This document shows positions 24,901 through 35,381 of a stretch of 64,000 nt of DNA, piece by piece (position 1 is the first letter of the stretch; the number at the start of each line of letters is the position of its first letter). The notes beneath the pieces were generated by a model. It was given only the letters and a program-made list of their open reading frames with translations, searched no databases and was not told the origin of the DNA. The translations under genes were made by a program, and so were the position numbers. The stretch comes from Sinotaia quadrata (taxonomy: Eukaryota; Mollusca; Gastropoda; Architaenioglossa; Viviparidae): NCBI GenBank assembly GCA_028829895.1, contig CM054179.1, positions 38,563,117-38,627,116 on the forward strand, in the 5' to 3' direction.

Positions 24901-27569
24901 ACTGTTGCATATTATATTGAACTTTGGGCTAGAATAGCTAATAAGCTGTTGTGTCATTATATTGAACCTTCAGCTGGGATGGTTAATAGACTATTGTTTC
25001 ATTATAATGAACCTTCAACTGGAATGGTTAAAAAAACTTATACTTTATACTGAATCTTCATCATTGTGATACTGTTTTGTCATTATATTGATTCTTTAAC
25101 ATTACTGGCTGACATATTGTGGTATTATTGCATCATTGAACCTTTCACAAGACTGGATAACATTCCATGCTGTTATGGCACTATACTGAATTTTTCATAA
25201 GATTGGATAACAGTGCACTATATTAAATCTTTCACAAGAGTGGATAACATACTGTGGATGGTTGTATCATTATACTGAACCTTTCACATGATAACATATT
25301 GTGGTGCTGTTGAATCATTATACTGAACTTTCGCATGGCTAGATAATATACGGTGATGATTTTGCATCATTATACTGAACCTATCACAACACTGGATAAC
25401 ATACTGTGGAGGTGTTGCATTATTAACTGAACCTGTCACAAGACTGGATAAAATACCTGGTGTTGTTGCATCATTATACTGAACTTTCTACAAGAATGAG
25501 TCAAGACTTTTCATCTCCAGAGAAAACTACAAAGACCTGATATTCAAGAAGACAAAATGCATAATCTCTTTAATTTAATTTGATTAAATATGTAGTCATT
25601 TTATGTATCTTTCTTTATCTTATAAACTAGTGTCAATTTAGGTGCCTAGGTACTTTGGATACCATAATGGGTTAACCTACAAAATTAGTATATACTGAAA
25701 TGCTCTTCATTTACTTTTTATTATTATTTTAGCATCAAATTTAAGCATGAACTATGTTTTTAACTTTATAAATTTTGTCAGTAAATTGAATTTAAAATAA
25801 ATCAGATTTGTTAATGTTTCTTTTCCAATTGGACTGATTGAAGTTAATGTTCATTATTGTAACAGTTTAGATGATGGAAATTTCGAGTACTTATGCTGAT
25901 AAATAATATTTGCCTGGATTGTCTTCTTTAACATATTTGTTTTATTTTCAAGGATTCCAGGAAAAAAGCCCAAATGTGTACTGTTTTCTTCTTTTGCATA
26001 TTTGTTTTTTAGAGGAGACTCCAAATAAATATATTATGTTTCTTTCCTTTTTCCTTTGCATATTTGTTTGTTTTTTAGAGGGGACTCCAAATAAATATAT
26101 TATGTTTCTTTCTTCTTTCCTTTGCATATTTGTTTGTTTTTTAGAGGGGACTCCAAATATATTATGTTTTCTTCCTTTGTATATTTGATTGTTTTTAGAG
26201 GGAACTCCAAATAAATGTATTATGTTTCCTTCCTTTTTCCTTTGCATATTTGCTTTTGTTTTTTAGAGGACTACCAGAAGAGAGAAGAACTGAGAATAAA
26301 AAGAGAAGAAGAGGAGAAAAGGGCTAGGGAACAAATTGAGATGGAAGCTAAAATGAAAGAATCAACATTGATGGGTGAGATTGCACACATTATTTAACCA
26401 ACTATATTTTGACCAGACCCTTTTGTCAGACACAGATGCTTTTTGTACGTTATAGGCATCCTCTGATCACTTCTTTAGTTAATTGAGATTGATCTTAAGT
26501 CATAAAAATCAGAGTATAAATTGAACTCAAATCACAATTAGATCAAGAAGGTGATTAGTAACGTACATTAAATGCATTTTTCAGTCACAATCTCTATCTT
26601 TACAAAAGAATATCAACAGCACAAATAATTAATAACTGTTTCCCAGCACAGCTTCTTTCATTCATTTTTCTTCTGGATTGATCTTTAAAATTATTTTTAT
26701 TTAGTCTGTAATGTTGAAATATTTTGAGAAAATTGACTACTACTTTTTATACAATAATTTACTACTTCATATATCTGTCAGTTCTGTATGAAAAACAGTT
26801 GTTTGTGTGCTTCTGTGTGCATGTTTGTGTACACGTGCATGTGTGGGTGTGAGCATTTATAGATTGATAGACAGGTAGGTAGGTGAGTAGGTATGTTGTG
26901 GATGGATGGGTGAAGAACTTCATGTTTATTTACATCATTGAAAGGCTGAAACAAGTCTGCTCCATTTAAAAAATAAATAAATTCTATCATCTTATCCAGT
27001 GACTATTCAGCATATCATACTTAATTTTATTATATTTCTCTCATGATTCAAAGCAATAATTTGACTAGCAGAACTTTCCTTAGGCAGATGTATATTGAAG
27101 GAGCACACCCAAACTGCATGATTGCCTTTACAACATGATAATGGTTTTGTTTGTCTTTTATTGCCAGCATATGATACTGTTTGTATCCTTTATGTTGCTT
27201 ATTGTCATAAACTTCAGATAGTGTCCAGCGTGTGAGCTGCAGTAAAGATTGTTCTAAAAACTCTCTCCCTTTGTCTTTCTTTCACTCTTATTCACACACA
27301 TGCATTGTATTCATATGCACTGTTTATAAACATACAAATATCTAATATTCTACTTATTATTGCATCTGTGTGAAAACATGAGTATTTTTTTTTTGACTTA
27401 ACTGCACCCTAGAGAATGATTATCAGATTTTTAGTTTGATTAGAACTGCTTTCATCTTGTTTAATTTGTCAAAACAGAAAGCACAGCAGAAGAGGCTAAA
27501 AGGGAGAATGAAAGCCTTGCTGATGAGAAGAAAAGTGATATTTGTCCTGGTCCCCTGGAAGTAAATTAG
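10000..27569 (+). CDS. ANKMY2: Ankyrin repeat and MYND domain-containing protein 2
   Basis: Eleven exons: 10000-10066, 11334-11398, 11982-12120, 14143-14316, 18360-18445, 20713-20921, 21421-21556, 23050-23175, 24131-24203, 26267-26374, 27478-27569 (TAG 27567-27569). They sum to 1275 bases, giving 424 residues against 441 in human. The protein starts [16 protein letters not shown]. Three ankyrin repeats cover about residues 45-140 ([33 protein letters not shown]). A helical middle follows, then a complete MYND finger (Cys317, 320, 329, 332, 338, 342, His350, Cys354), then a Glu/Lys-rich tail. In vertebrates ANKMY2 binds FKBP38 and helps adenylyl cyclases reach cilia, affecting Hedgehog signalling; that role is assumed here. 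All introns are GT-AG except intron 8, which is GC-AG. Confidence 0.95.
10661..11009. repeat. Two-copy tandem duplication in ANKMY2 intron 1
   Basis: Two diverged copies of about 165-185 bp both run from CTTCACTGCCATAATRATG to TTTATTAGTTTCTGTGA. The second copy has an extra AT-rich insertion (TATATAATATATACAG). Confidence 0.85.
12380..13340 (+). pseudogene. Degenerate mariner-type transposase
   Basis: In ANKMY2 intron 3 and the same strand, fragments in shifting frames match the order of a Mos1/SETMAR-type mariner transposase. They are [20 protein letters not shown] (linker after the helix-turn-helix), [18 protein letters not shown] (catalytic region), [10 protein letters not shown], and [20 protein letters not shown] (the usual SPDLAPCDFFLFPKLK block). 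Stops and frameshifts break it repeatedly, and the first catalytic motif has lost its usual sequence. No terminal repeats were found. It is an old inactive copy; the family call is firm and the exact ends are not. Confidence 0.8.
13420..13660. repeat. Diverged two-copy repeat, ANKMY2 intron 3
   Basis: Two diverged segments share the order GTGARCTTGTRTACATT, then CTCATTATGCAATCCAGTGACC or its variant, then CATGATTTAATC / CATGATGTAACC. The array abuts the mariner fossil. No coding content was seen. Confidence 0.55.
15135..15448. mobile_element. Tigger/pogo-like MITE
   Basis: A 314-bp segment in ANKMY2 intron 4 is bounded by imperfect inverted ends, GCAGTGTCTCGG on the left and the complement of GTAGGGTCTCGG on the right. 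TA lies directly outside each end, as expected for a TA-targeting Tc1/mariner/pogo element. There is no coding capacity. Confidence 0.5.
15621..15768. repeat. 53-bp tandem repeat, about 3 copies
   Basis: The unit carries CTCCACATCTCCAGCAAGAT followed by TTGGTATCTATAGTACTAC. It lies in ANKMY2 intron 4. Confidence 0.85.
15955..16420 (+). pseudogene. LINE reverse transcriptase remnant (CR1/Jockey-like)
   Basis: In three shifting frames the order of the RT C-terminal region can be followed: [12 protein letters not shown]...[12 protein letters not shown], then a KNL-V-like block, then AYLELK, then [20 protein letters not shown] and [11 protein letters not shown]. These correspond to the usual W-M, DKTE-I-F, LGV, A-LR and DAT-L--S-V-SRLDYCNS blocks of CR1/Jockey-type LINEs. 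Stops interrupt it. It is an old 3' fragment in ANKMY2 intron 4. Confidence 0.75.
16960..17120. repeat. About 70-75-bp tandem repeat, 2-3 copies
   Basis: The unit contains TTTTATAAGCC, TTTTGTGCTGTTCA, TCACATCC and ATGGTCTTTTAACATTT. It lies in ANKMY2 intron 4, immediately upstream of the piggyBac-type element. Confidence 0.8.
17239..18293 (-). mobile_element. piggyBac-type non-autonomous element with TTAA duplications
   Basis: A 1055-bp element begins CCCTTTAAGGGGCAG and ends with the exact complement (15-bp perfect terminal inverted repeats). A TTAA copy lies directly outside each end (17235-17238 and 18294-18297), the hallmark of piggyBac insertion. A second, weaker inverted motif lies inside each end (GAAGGGGCAA / GAAAGGGCAA). 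A minus-strand open frame at 18065-17880 contains [20 protein letters not shown], an acidic N terminus like those of piggyBac transposases. The catalytic core is missing, so it is an internally deleted copy that would need another element's transposase. It lies in ANKMY2 intron 4 and is richer in G+C and CpG than its surroundings. Confidence 0.85.
17880..18065 (-). pseudogene. Truncated piggyBac transposase N terminus
   Basis: A 61-codon frame starts at the ATG at 18065; a second ATG four codons later matches the usual piggyBac start. The product is acidic and rich in Ser/Asp/Glu, then stops. No DDD catalytic domain follows inside the element. The acidic start is typical of the family, but no catalytic residue confirms it, so the identification also rests on the TTAA-flanked terminal repeats around it. 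Confidence 0.6.
19275..19386. repeat. Near-perfect 112-bp palindrome (foldback)
   Basis: The left arm AAAATTTTGGAGTGAGTCAT and onward through TGTACAATAATATTTTT is repeated exactly in inverse on the right. A second inner pair (CTTTTGTTTAAA / TTTAAACAAAAG) leaves a loop of only a few bases. The transcript could form a long hairpin. It ends just left of a mariner-type MITE, in ANKMY2 intron 5. Confidence 0.9.
19396..19624. mobile_element. Tc1/mariner-type MITE, TA target
   Basis: A 229-bp element starts CAGGGTGGCTCAAAAGTAGG and ends with the complement of CAGGGTGTCCCAAAAGTAGG, continuing TTTACAGTTA on both sides. TA dinucleotides flank it (19394-19395, 19625-19626). There is no coding capacity. 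Confidence 0.85.
20157..20580. repeat. About 42-bp degenerate minisatellite
   Basis: Roughly ten diverged copies have the core TGCCTCTATAAGTTACTGTATTRTGGTTAAYACAT (Y and R mark variable bases). A related piece, ATTAACACATAAGTTACTGT and onward, also lies at 14858-14898, so the unit is not confined to this site. It is in ANKMY2 intron 5, upstream of exon 6. Confidence 0.85.
22672..23010. repeat. 36-bp minisatellite with open frame, before ANKMY2 exon 8
   Basis: About nine copies of a 36-bp unit encode [12 protein letters not shown] in the open frame. Because 36 is a multiple of three, the frame stays open from 22552 to 23010. The array ends 40 bases before the exon 8 acceptor. I regard the frame as a by-product of the repeat, not a protein. 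Confidence 0.9.
23173..23178 (+). promoter_or_regulatory. GC-AG splice donor of ANKMY2 intron 8
   Basis: Exon 8 must end at TTG (23175) so that K-L is followed by V-N-Y-C of the MYND finger in exon 9. The intron therefore starts GCAAGT, with a C at the second position. No GT nearby would keep the zinc-binding frame. The remaining donor bases match the consensus, as is usual for GC-AG introns. Confidence 0.8.
24715..25500. repeat. Degenerate 50-60-bp minisatellite array
   Basis: Many diverged units are built on TGTTGCATCATTATACTGAACC, TTCACAAGACTGGATAACAT and ACTGTGGTG. It occupies most of the first half of ANKMY2 intron 9. No coding content was seen. Confidence 0.85.
25930..26266 (+). repeat. 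Tandem array of duplicated 3' splice sites before ANKMY2 exon 10
   Basis: Units of about 60-75 bp each contain TTTGCATATTTGTTTGTTTT, then TTAG, then AGGGGACTCCAAATAAATAT. The real exon 10 acceptor (TTGTTTTTTAG at 26256-26266, exon starting AGGACTACCAG) is the last unit of the series. At least four upstream units keep a full polypyrimidine tract plus AG, and one more diverged copy lies near 25935. Confidence 0.85.
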
Positions 27570-28690
27570 GCAGGAGACAGACAAGAAAATACTGTTGGAA
27601 ATTGACTTTAGAAGGAAAATCAATCACTTTTTTTTCCATATTTTGTGTACATGATTGAGAATCACTGTGCTCTTGTGGACGCAAGAATTTGAAAAGAAAA
27701 TGGTAATTTGGCACCTAAGATGGGCTGTGAGAACTGAGCTCTCAACTAGAGCACGTGTACATGAATGCCCAACAAACACCCACTATATGGCCTTAGTGTA
27801 AAGTATTCCAGCACTCTAAGGCTTCAGTGTATGTGACTGTTTTGAGTCATTCAAGCATGACTACTGACCAGCTGCATACTTTAGGCAGAATAGAAAGCCA
27901 GGTATGATTGCTTTACAATCTGTAAACTTTTTTTTAGAAAGCGAAAAGTTAATCAACCAAGAGTGCTTTACTGGCTAAATACTATATGAATAGCAGAAAG
28001 TCAAGAAAGCATGAAAAGGAAATGTAGAGTCTGATTGTTCAAGTTTTCTGCTGAAAATGTTTAAAAGATATTTGAAAGTAATTTACTTTTTGGTAAAATG
28101 AACTTCAAATGCAAAATGTTTGAGCCTGTTTATTAAACTGAAAGTAGTTTAGCAGTTAAAAAAAATAAGATTTTATAAAAACATTTTCAGGAATTCTGCA
28201 TAATCTGAAACTTCCTGAGCTTGTTTCACTTTTTATCTACATGTATTTAGTCACCAAATTAAGTACAAGGACTGCATTGGGACCTCAGTTTTGTGCATTT
28301 TAATCTTATCCTTTGTAATGGAAGAACTTTGGTAGTCCAGGTAATCTGTGTGCATGTCAGTTTCTCCAATATGTCATTATCACCATGGTCATACACTAAA
28401 TGTAAATAGAGTAATGTTGCAGATGGATAGCTTTCAGTTGTTTTGCATTAATACTGTTTCCCCTTTCCATACTTAATGCAATCTTAGACTTTTTAAAATA
28501 AGTGAATAACGAAGAAAAGAAAAGAATTTGATTCATAGGTTATTTAGTTTTGCATCTCCTGGATATATGTTCAGCTATTTTCTTTAATATATTTGGTGTC
28601 TTGCATGAAATTATATTGTATAAAACTACAGACATAACTGAATTAATATATTAGCCTATGAGTATTATCAATAAAATTATTGTTTGTTTG
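27570..28690 (+). other. Probable ANKMY2 3' UTR
   Basis: The sequence runs without recognised coding content from the ANKMY2 stop to a strong polyadenylation configuration near 28670, giving a 3' UTR of about 1.1 kb if that site is used. Confidence 0.5.
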
Positions 28691-28695
28691 TTAAG
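28670..28695 (+). terminator. Polyadenylation signal, probably of ANKMY2
   Basis: AATAAA (28670-28675) is followed within 10 bases by TTGTTTGTTTGTT, the usual GU-rich downstream element. It is the best AATAAA/GU-rich pair I found on this strand after the stop codon. Confidence 0.6.
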
Positions 28696-29389
28696 TATAA
28701 CAGTAAAATGTTGCCTGGTTCTTCCAAGTTATGAATTTTAGAATGTTATTGTAGCCAAGTTTTAATTAATTACCATTGAAAAAGCTTATTGAATGTTTAA
28801 GTTATCAGTTTATAGAGAATAAATTCTCTGAAAAGATCAGTGTATCTTTTGATGGTTTTTTGTTGTTCTGGATTCTTTCCTTTTGCGTTTGGATTTTCTG
28901 GGTTTAAACTAGAGTTATACTAAACAATCCATTGAAATCAAATAGCATCATTTGACTGTACAATCTATTGTAATGATTGCATTTTGTTGTTGTTGTCCCG
29001 TTAATTTCTTTTGCTCTTGCATGAAAACTTTTCATCTTCTTTAGATGTTCTCAGTTTTTTGGTAGATTGCTGTGAAGCCTTCCTTCTTTCTCATGCATTT
29101 GGGAAGGGTAGTTAGAGGGGTGTGCTGCTGCTGTTGGATTTTTTGGTTCTTTGTGATTGTGTCTTGCTGCAACAAAATCTTGTAACATTATAGATTGAGT
29201 AAGGTGGGTGTGTACAATCCATTATGTTGGATATCTCTTGCAGTTGTGAGCCATCATTTCGAAGAATGAGGATTAGATTATGTAATCCATTTCATTGAAC
29301 ATTGAAATGATGTATCACTGATCGAGTTCAGAGAATTAAATTTATAATCCACTTTGCTGCATTTGATTTGAAATATAACATCACTAATA

Positions 29390-29960
29390 GAGGTAAGTGG
29401 TTTAAGATCCTCTGTGCTGGATGTAGATTAATATGACAACACTTTCAGTGGATGTAAGATCCTCTGTGCTGAATGTAATTTGAATGACAACACTTTCATT
29501 GGATTAGAGTGTAAGATCCTCTGTGCTGGATTTAGCTTAATATGACAACACTTTCAGTGGCTGTAAGATCCTCTGTGCTGAATGTAATTTGAATGACAAC
29601 ACTTTCATTGGATTAGAGTGTAAGATCCCCTGTGCTGGATGTACTTTGAAATGGATTAGATTGTATAACCCACTGTATTGTAAATGCCATGAAATCTTAC
29701 AACATCATTGGTTAGAACTAGTTCAGTAGATTAGACTGAATAATCTATCGGATTGGATGCTCTTTAAATTATACAGCATCATTGGTTAGAACTAGTTCAA
29801 TGGATTTGACCTAAATACAATAAATGAATAAATTATACAGCATCATTGGTTAGAACTAGTTCAATGGATTTGACCTAAATACAATAAATGAATAAATTAT
29901 ACAGCATCATTGGTTAGAACTAGTTCAATGGATTTGACCTAAATACAATAAATGAATAAA
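29390..29960. repeat. Two adjacent tandem arrays downstream of ANKMY2
   Basis: From 29390 to about 29650, alternating units contain GTAAGATCCTCTGTGCTG, ATGACAACACTTTCAKTGG and GATTAGAGT. From about 29770 to 29960 there are three nearly identical 64-bp copies, starting ATTATACAGCATCATTGGTT and ending AATACAATAAATGAATAA. Confidence 0.9.
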
Positions 29961-29999
29961 TTTCATAAAAAGCAGATGTATGTAAATATATGTTTGATT

Positions 30000-30700
30000 C
30001 GTGGTTGGAGGAACTGAAATTTTGCATAGAGAAGTGGTACCCTACCCCAGGACACATATAGGGAGGGTCAGTATCCAGAGTGCCCCCCTCCACCCACATA
30101 ATTAAGATGGGCTATTAATAATGAAGAAAAGAGCTATGAATTTTACTGGAGGCAATATTTGTCCATCCCCAAATGAGAATGATTTAGGGAGATGTCAAGG
30201 CCACCCCTGGAGCTCCCCCTATACCCACAAATGAGACGGACTTATTAATATGAGATACAGAGCTATAAATTTTATATAGAGGCATGATCATCCCACCTAC
30301 AAGATGACCATCTCTGAGAGCCTCCTCCACTGATAATAGGATGGACTAGCTATTAATATGATTCAGTTGCAGAGAAATAACTAGGAAACTTAAATTTTGT
30401 ATGGAAGCGTGATTTACCCTGGAGATGGACATTGAGGAATTGGTTTCTGCCCTATTTCCCAAGGGACTTAGAAAAATATTAAATTATTGTGTTTATATCA
30501 ATTGCTTGTAACATTTGGGCAATACCAAGTACTTCTGTTTACTGTATATATTTATAATACAGAACCCTGGGACAGACATAGGGGAATCAGCATCAGACAC
30601 CTTTCCCATGGGACTTACAAAAATATTAAATTATTGTGTTTATATCATTTGCTCGCGGTAGCATGCCAGTTGCACCCCAACCATGTATAGATAGTTGATA
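30000..30700. repeat. Degenerate repeats of about 120-130 bp
   Basis: Diverged units share AGAGCTATAAATTTTATATA-like runs, a C-rich block and ATTAATATGA. A pair sharing AAAATATTAAATTATTGTGT (about 30474 and 30620) closes the array. No ends typical of a transposon were seen. Confidence 0.55.
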
Positions 30701-31489
30701 GAATAAATAGGAAGTTGATGAACACAAAGTCTCTTCTCTTTGTTGTGCTTTTCTAAACATGTTGGATTTCACACACCTGAGCACTTCTGCAAGGAGCTTG
30801 CTCTTTTCTGACACACATATTTTCAATATTTCAAAAGCTGTCAGTGTACTTCTCAGGGTATATGAAATTTGCCTTTCAAGTTGAGACAAATAAATCAGGG
30901 TTATGTTCATGATGTTGCTCAAGGCACATATTAATTATTATGCATCAGTAGTGACAGCATTGCCTCTTCTTTGGCATGGCTTCTCTTTCAACTGTATATT
31001 TGTACATTCATTTTGCTTCTCTTTTACGAATACAGTTAGTTATTTGTTAAATACTATTACTTAGCAAGTGGATTAATTTTCATTTATTACCTTCATTCTA
31101 TTATTTTTTTTTTCATTTTTTTTACTTGTTTTAGTTGGTTTAAAAAACACCTTGTGTATTTTATACATAGCAAGCAGACCTGGTATTGCATAGATGTTGC
31201 AAGCAAATGATATAAACACAATATTTTAATATTTTTAAATAAGTCTCTTGGGAAAGGGGTAGATACCAGTTACCTTTGCCCATCCCAGGGTTTAAAAAGA
31301 CCTTATGTATTGTATATAACTGCCTGGTATTGAAACTATATTCCATGCTTAAGGTGCAAGTGGCAATCAAGAAAAGTATGCACATGGCACCAATATTTAT
31401 ACCTGAATTCATACATTCATCACACTTATTAACTACAATTTTAAAAAAAAAATATTACTGAACAAATGAATTTTGTACAGAGGTATAAA

Positions 31490-33240
31490 AGAAAAAAACT
31501 TACTTTATTGAACATCGACATAGCAACAAAACTTTTAAAAATAACACAAATTAAATGAAAAACTTAGTTGTCAAGATAAAAGCAGTGTAACATGAAGATT
31601 CAGAATCTACAGAAGTAGAACAAAAAAAGCAATAAAAAATTTTACTTTTTTAATGTCACTAGTTAATGTCAGAACAAAGCATGCTCATTGCTGACATCCT
31701 TTCTCGGTCATGAAACAGATTTTTATTTTAAAGATCTTTACCCAATTTGTATAAACTGCTTTATATTTTTTTTATTTTCATCAAGTAGTCTTTGATACTT
31801 CACATGTTATTAAGATTTTAAAATTAACGACTAGCTGGGCTGGCTGTTTAATATACTATATGTAGTTAACTGCCTTGAAAGATATGTTAATCCTACAGGC
31901 AATTAGTTGAAATATATTGCTTGTCTGTTTTGCAAAATACATATAGGCAGACAGAGCTATAGACAGATACGTAATTTACAGTGGACAGCAGATATTACTT
32001 GGATTTGGGCATCTGCTCAAATGTGTGTTTGTGTGAATAATAGTTTACCAGTGAACACAGTGCAAATCCGGAACAAGAATGCCATGTGACATCGTGTCAC
32101 TTATAAACATACAACTCCCTTCTTTTATTTTTTTATAAAAACATTATACGCCGATTTATTGCGACTGTTAAATGCAGACCTGATTACTGGTGCTTTTAAA
32201 TGCCAAAGTAAATCAAATCACAAAGGAATTAAAACTAGGCAAGGGCGAGGCAGTAAGATATCGGACCAAATTTGCAATTTCGAAATCTGTAGGCTACTTC
32301 TAATGCACAAGACATTTTTTTTTTTAATGGTAAGGAGGAGAGGTTTTCGAAAATAAAAAAAAAGCATGCATTGCTTTATTCTAAATTTAAGTCACACACA
32401 CACACACACACACCTTGAGAAAAGCATACCGATGACATAAAACACACACACACATAAAAGCCCAAGAACTGCTTCAAACTCAGATGCCTGTCACAGCAAA
32501 CTACAGAAGCCATCATATAGGCTACAACGACTCCCATTAAGAAGATGCTTAAACTGACCAACACACAGCAAAAGGAAAATAGGCCTACAACACACAAGAC
32601 TACAAACTTACATAGGCGCCCCAGCGGACAGGAAAAAATGACGCAGGTCACCAAAATGGATCGACAACACCCAAAACTACAAGTACCAACTCTAAAATTC
32701 GCTACATACCTCGACCATTATCAACCAGTCTACACTACACCCCTCAACTACCATCAACCAGTCTACACAAGTCACCACCTGACTAAGGTTACCGTACAAA
32801 AATCAACACTACAGCCCTATACAACTTCAGCAACAATCCAGCCAGCTCGAAACCTGATGGCGCTCAATTGCTCTTACCTGCCCCATGGTGACCGATGGGG
32901 ATTCTCTTCTGAAGCTAGGTAAACCTGGTAGAACAGAGGACAGCTGCGTGTCAGGTGACAGTATCGCAGTCTCAAACTCTCTGAGAATTATTCGTAGCCT
33001 TATAATTGTCAGGAATGGCGATAAGTATATATGTGGTGGGTGTGGTGTTGTAGTGCAGTGGGTCACCACAGGCTGCAAGACAACCACGATGACGATGGTC
33101 AGCACACACACTTGACAGCCGCAGCAAGAGATGAACACGCAACACCATGTTTACATGTACGAATTTTGACACATGCTCACACTCTAGTCCGCCTATATGC
33201 CAAGCACGCGGGCCACTAAGCAAACCCTTTGAACCCAAAA
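31490..33240 (-). ncRNA. Possible uncharacterised minus-strand transcript
   Basis: The 32.6-33.25 kb patch is clearly richer in G+C and CpG than its surroundings, like a promoter with first exon. On the minus strand ATG GGG CAG (32886-32878) runs straight into a consensus donor GTAAGAG. A minus-strand AATAAA lies near 31505, so a spliced transcript of about 1.7 kb could exist. I could not find a convincing downstream coding exon, so a non-coding RNA is as likely as a protein. The plus strand also has a 125-codon low-complexity frame here (32545-32922) that I do not trust. Confidence 0.2.
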
Positions 33241-35201
33241 AGCTGTCGTCTCTAGAACCAGCCTTTACTTCCATGTTTTCTTTCTTTCGTTTATATATAA
33301 TTTACTTCTAAAGCTATGTTATGATTTTGCTATCTATAGAAACTACATTAATTACCTTTTAAATACAACTCTTTCGTAACGTATAATTTACAAGATGAGG
33401 TGCAAAATAAAATAAATAAATAATTTTCCCGCGTAGTTTAAATAAGCGACCAGCGAACGCTGACCTATGCCGACAGTGACAGGCCCATGTGAAAACAGAA
33501 AGCTGTACACACCGCTAACCTTCCATTATATATTTATTTTTAAAACTTCAACAAGATCAGTCGCTAAAGCAATGCACCACCGCCACCATTCACCAGAACA
33601 GCAACACCCACACCACCAGCCCACCCCTGAATTCCAGAGAAGGGAGGAAGACTGTGCAAGTCTTCATCTAATGCAGCTCCTGTGAGGAAACGTCACCGAG
33701 GAAAAAAACAAAACAAACATAAAGACGATTATAACTTCTGCATTCACTCACTAAATTTAATGGAAGAATAAGTCCCAGCATCTAATTGAATGGCCAGGTA
33801 ATTAGTTTATAATTATTTCTTAACGCATACAAAGTAAACTCGACAGATGTCTGAATCAAATGCAGTCTGGTATCCATGGCAAAGATGGTCCAATTAAAAG
33901 TACATGTATTCCAATAGAGTCAGAGAGACTAACGAAGCAGACACATGGAAGTGTGTGTGTGTTTGGGGGGGGGGGGATTTGTGTGTGTGTAGATGGAGTA
34001 AAATCAAAGATATTCCTTAAATGGTACCGACATATTACAAAATACTATTCTTTATCTTTTTGATATTTTTTTATGACAACGCAAAACTCGAATACTAAGC
34101 CCAAGCTAGGATCTTGGCTACATCACTGATATGAATCAATACACATTGAAAACAAAGGTCTCAGACCAGAGTAATAACTGGTCATCTATCTTTCATCCAT
34201 AAAAATATTTAAACAGCAGACGGAGAGAGAATAATAATAATAAGTACAAGAATGCCTAAGCCTAGATGATTAACGAGATTTTGAGTGCTGAACTTGAGAC
34301 ATTTTAAGAATATTTGATATTGATTTTAAGCAAATTAAGATAATGCTAACCGAAACAATGACAGTTAACTCTTTTAACGCCTTGTTTTGAAAGTTACCTT
34401 TTCTTGGCCGTACCGAATGTTATTAGTATTAATATATTGTGAGAAAGTACTTTAACAAAAATTCTATTCTATTTATTTATTTATCTATCTAAAAAAAAAT
34501 CTGTAAATTATTTTATTAAACCTTTTCTATTTATAACAATAATTTCCAACACATTAATTTTTTATGCATTTTTTTTTTATCTGAAAGGATATCTCTCTTT
34601 CATGCACTTGGTAAGATCCTAGTTGACTTTAAATAGTTTCAAGAAGTTTTCCTATGCTATTTCATCAACATTTATCAGACAATGTAAATGTTTATTGTAT
34701 TCTTTTTTATTGCAGCAGAATTATACAGTTATGTGATTGTATCTCTTGAGTACCTTTTTATCTGTGACCATTTTTCAGAGTAATTCATAAGGCATAGTAC
34801 TAAGACTTGATAGGGTTTTGTAATTGTATCCCTTTGAGTACCTTTAATTATCTGTGACCTTCCATCTTGTTTAGAGTAAGTTACAAGCACTTTATTAAGA
34901 CTTTGACAGTGCAGTATTATCATAACAGCAGCTAAGTAGTATAACTTCGAATGCTCGGCGCAATCTTAAATGCATCCGTCCCATTTCTATATGTATGGAC
35001 ACACACACACACACACACACGGCTCCTGTTCAAGGGTCCCTAAAAACTGCAGGGATAGTAGTTGCACCACTGCAGCAGCTTCATTTGCGTATGGTGACAG
35101 TCTTTAAAGTGGAACTTGATAGTAGTTTTTGTGCAGGAGTACACAGGAACTCTTTATAAGCTGATGTAGTTTTCCACGCTTTCTATAAATCTCTCTATCT
35201 T

Positions 35202-35381
35202 AGAGGTTCGTAGTAACCTGTTCTGAGTCACGGACCCCTTTAAAAATCTGGTGAAAGCTTTGCTCCCCCACCCCCGCCGAAAAATGCACTATAGTGAATA
35301 GAAATATTATTTTTTTTTTTACTTTCACAGCCCCTTCCCCCCAAGCCCATCCATGGACTCGGGTTAAGACCCCACCCCCTG
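35202..35381. mobile_element. Old hAT-like non-autonomous element
   Basis: The left part has GAGTCACGGACCCCTTTAAA, then TCTGGTGAAAGCT and GAAAAATGCAC. The right part has AAGCCCATCCATGGACTC and GGTTAAGACCCC, whose complement resembles the left end. From memory the order matches an ancient hAT-related repeat of animal genomes. An 8-bp target duplication is no longer visible. Confidence 0.45.

Noticed and set aside
32376..33274. Several overlapping frames of 60-125 codons on both strands
   Set aside because: They arise because the patch is richer in G+C and so has fewer stops. None shows a domain or consistent frame; only the donor site and composition were kept as evidence.
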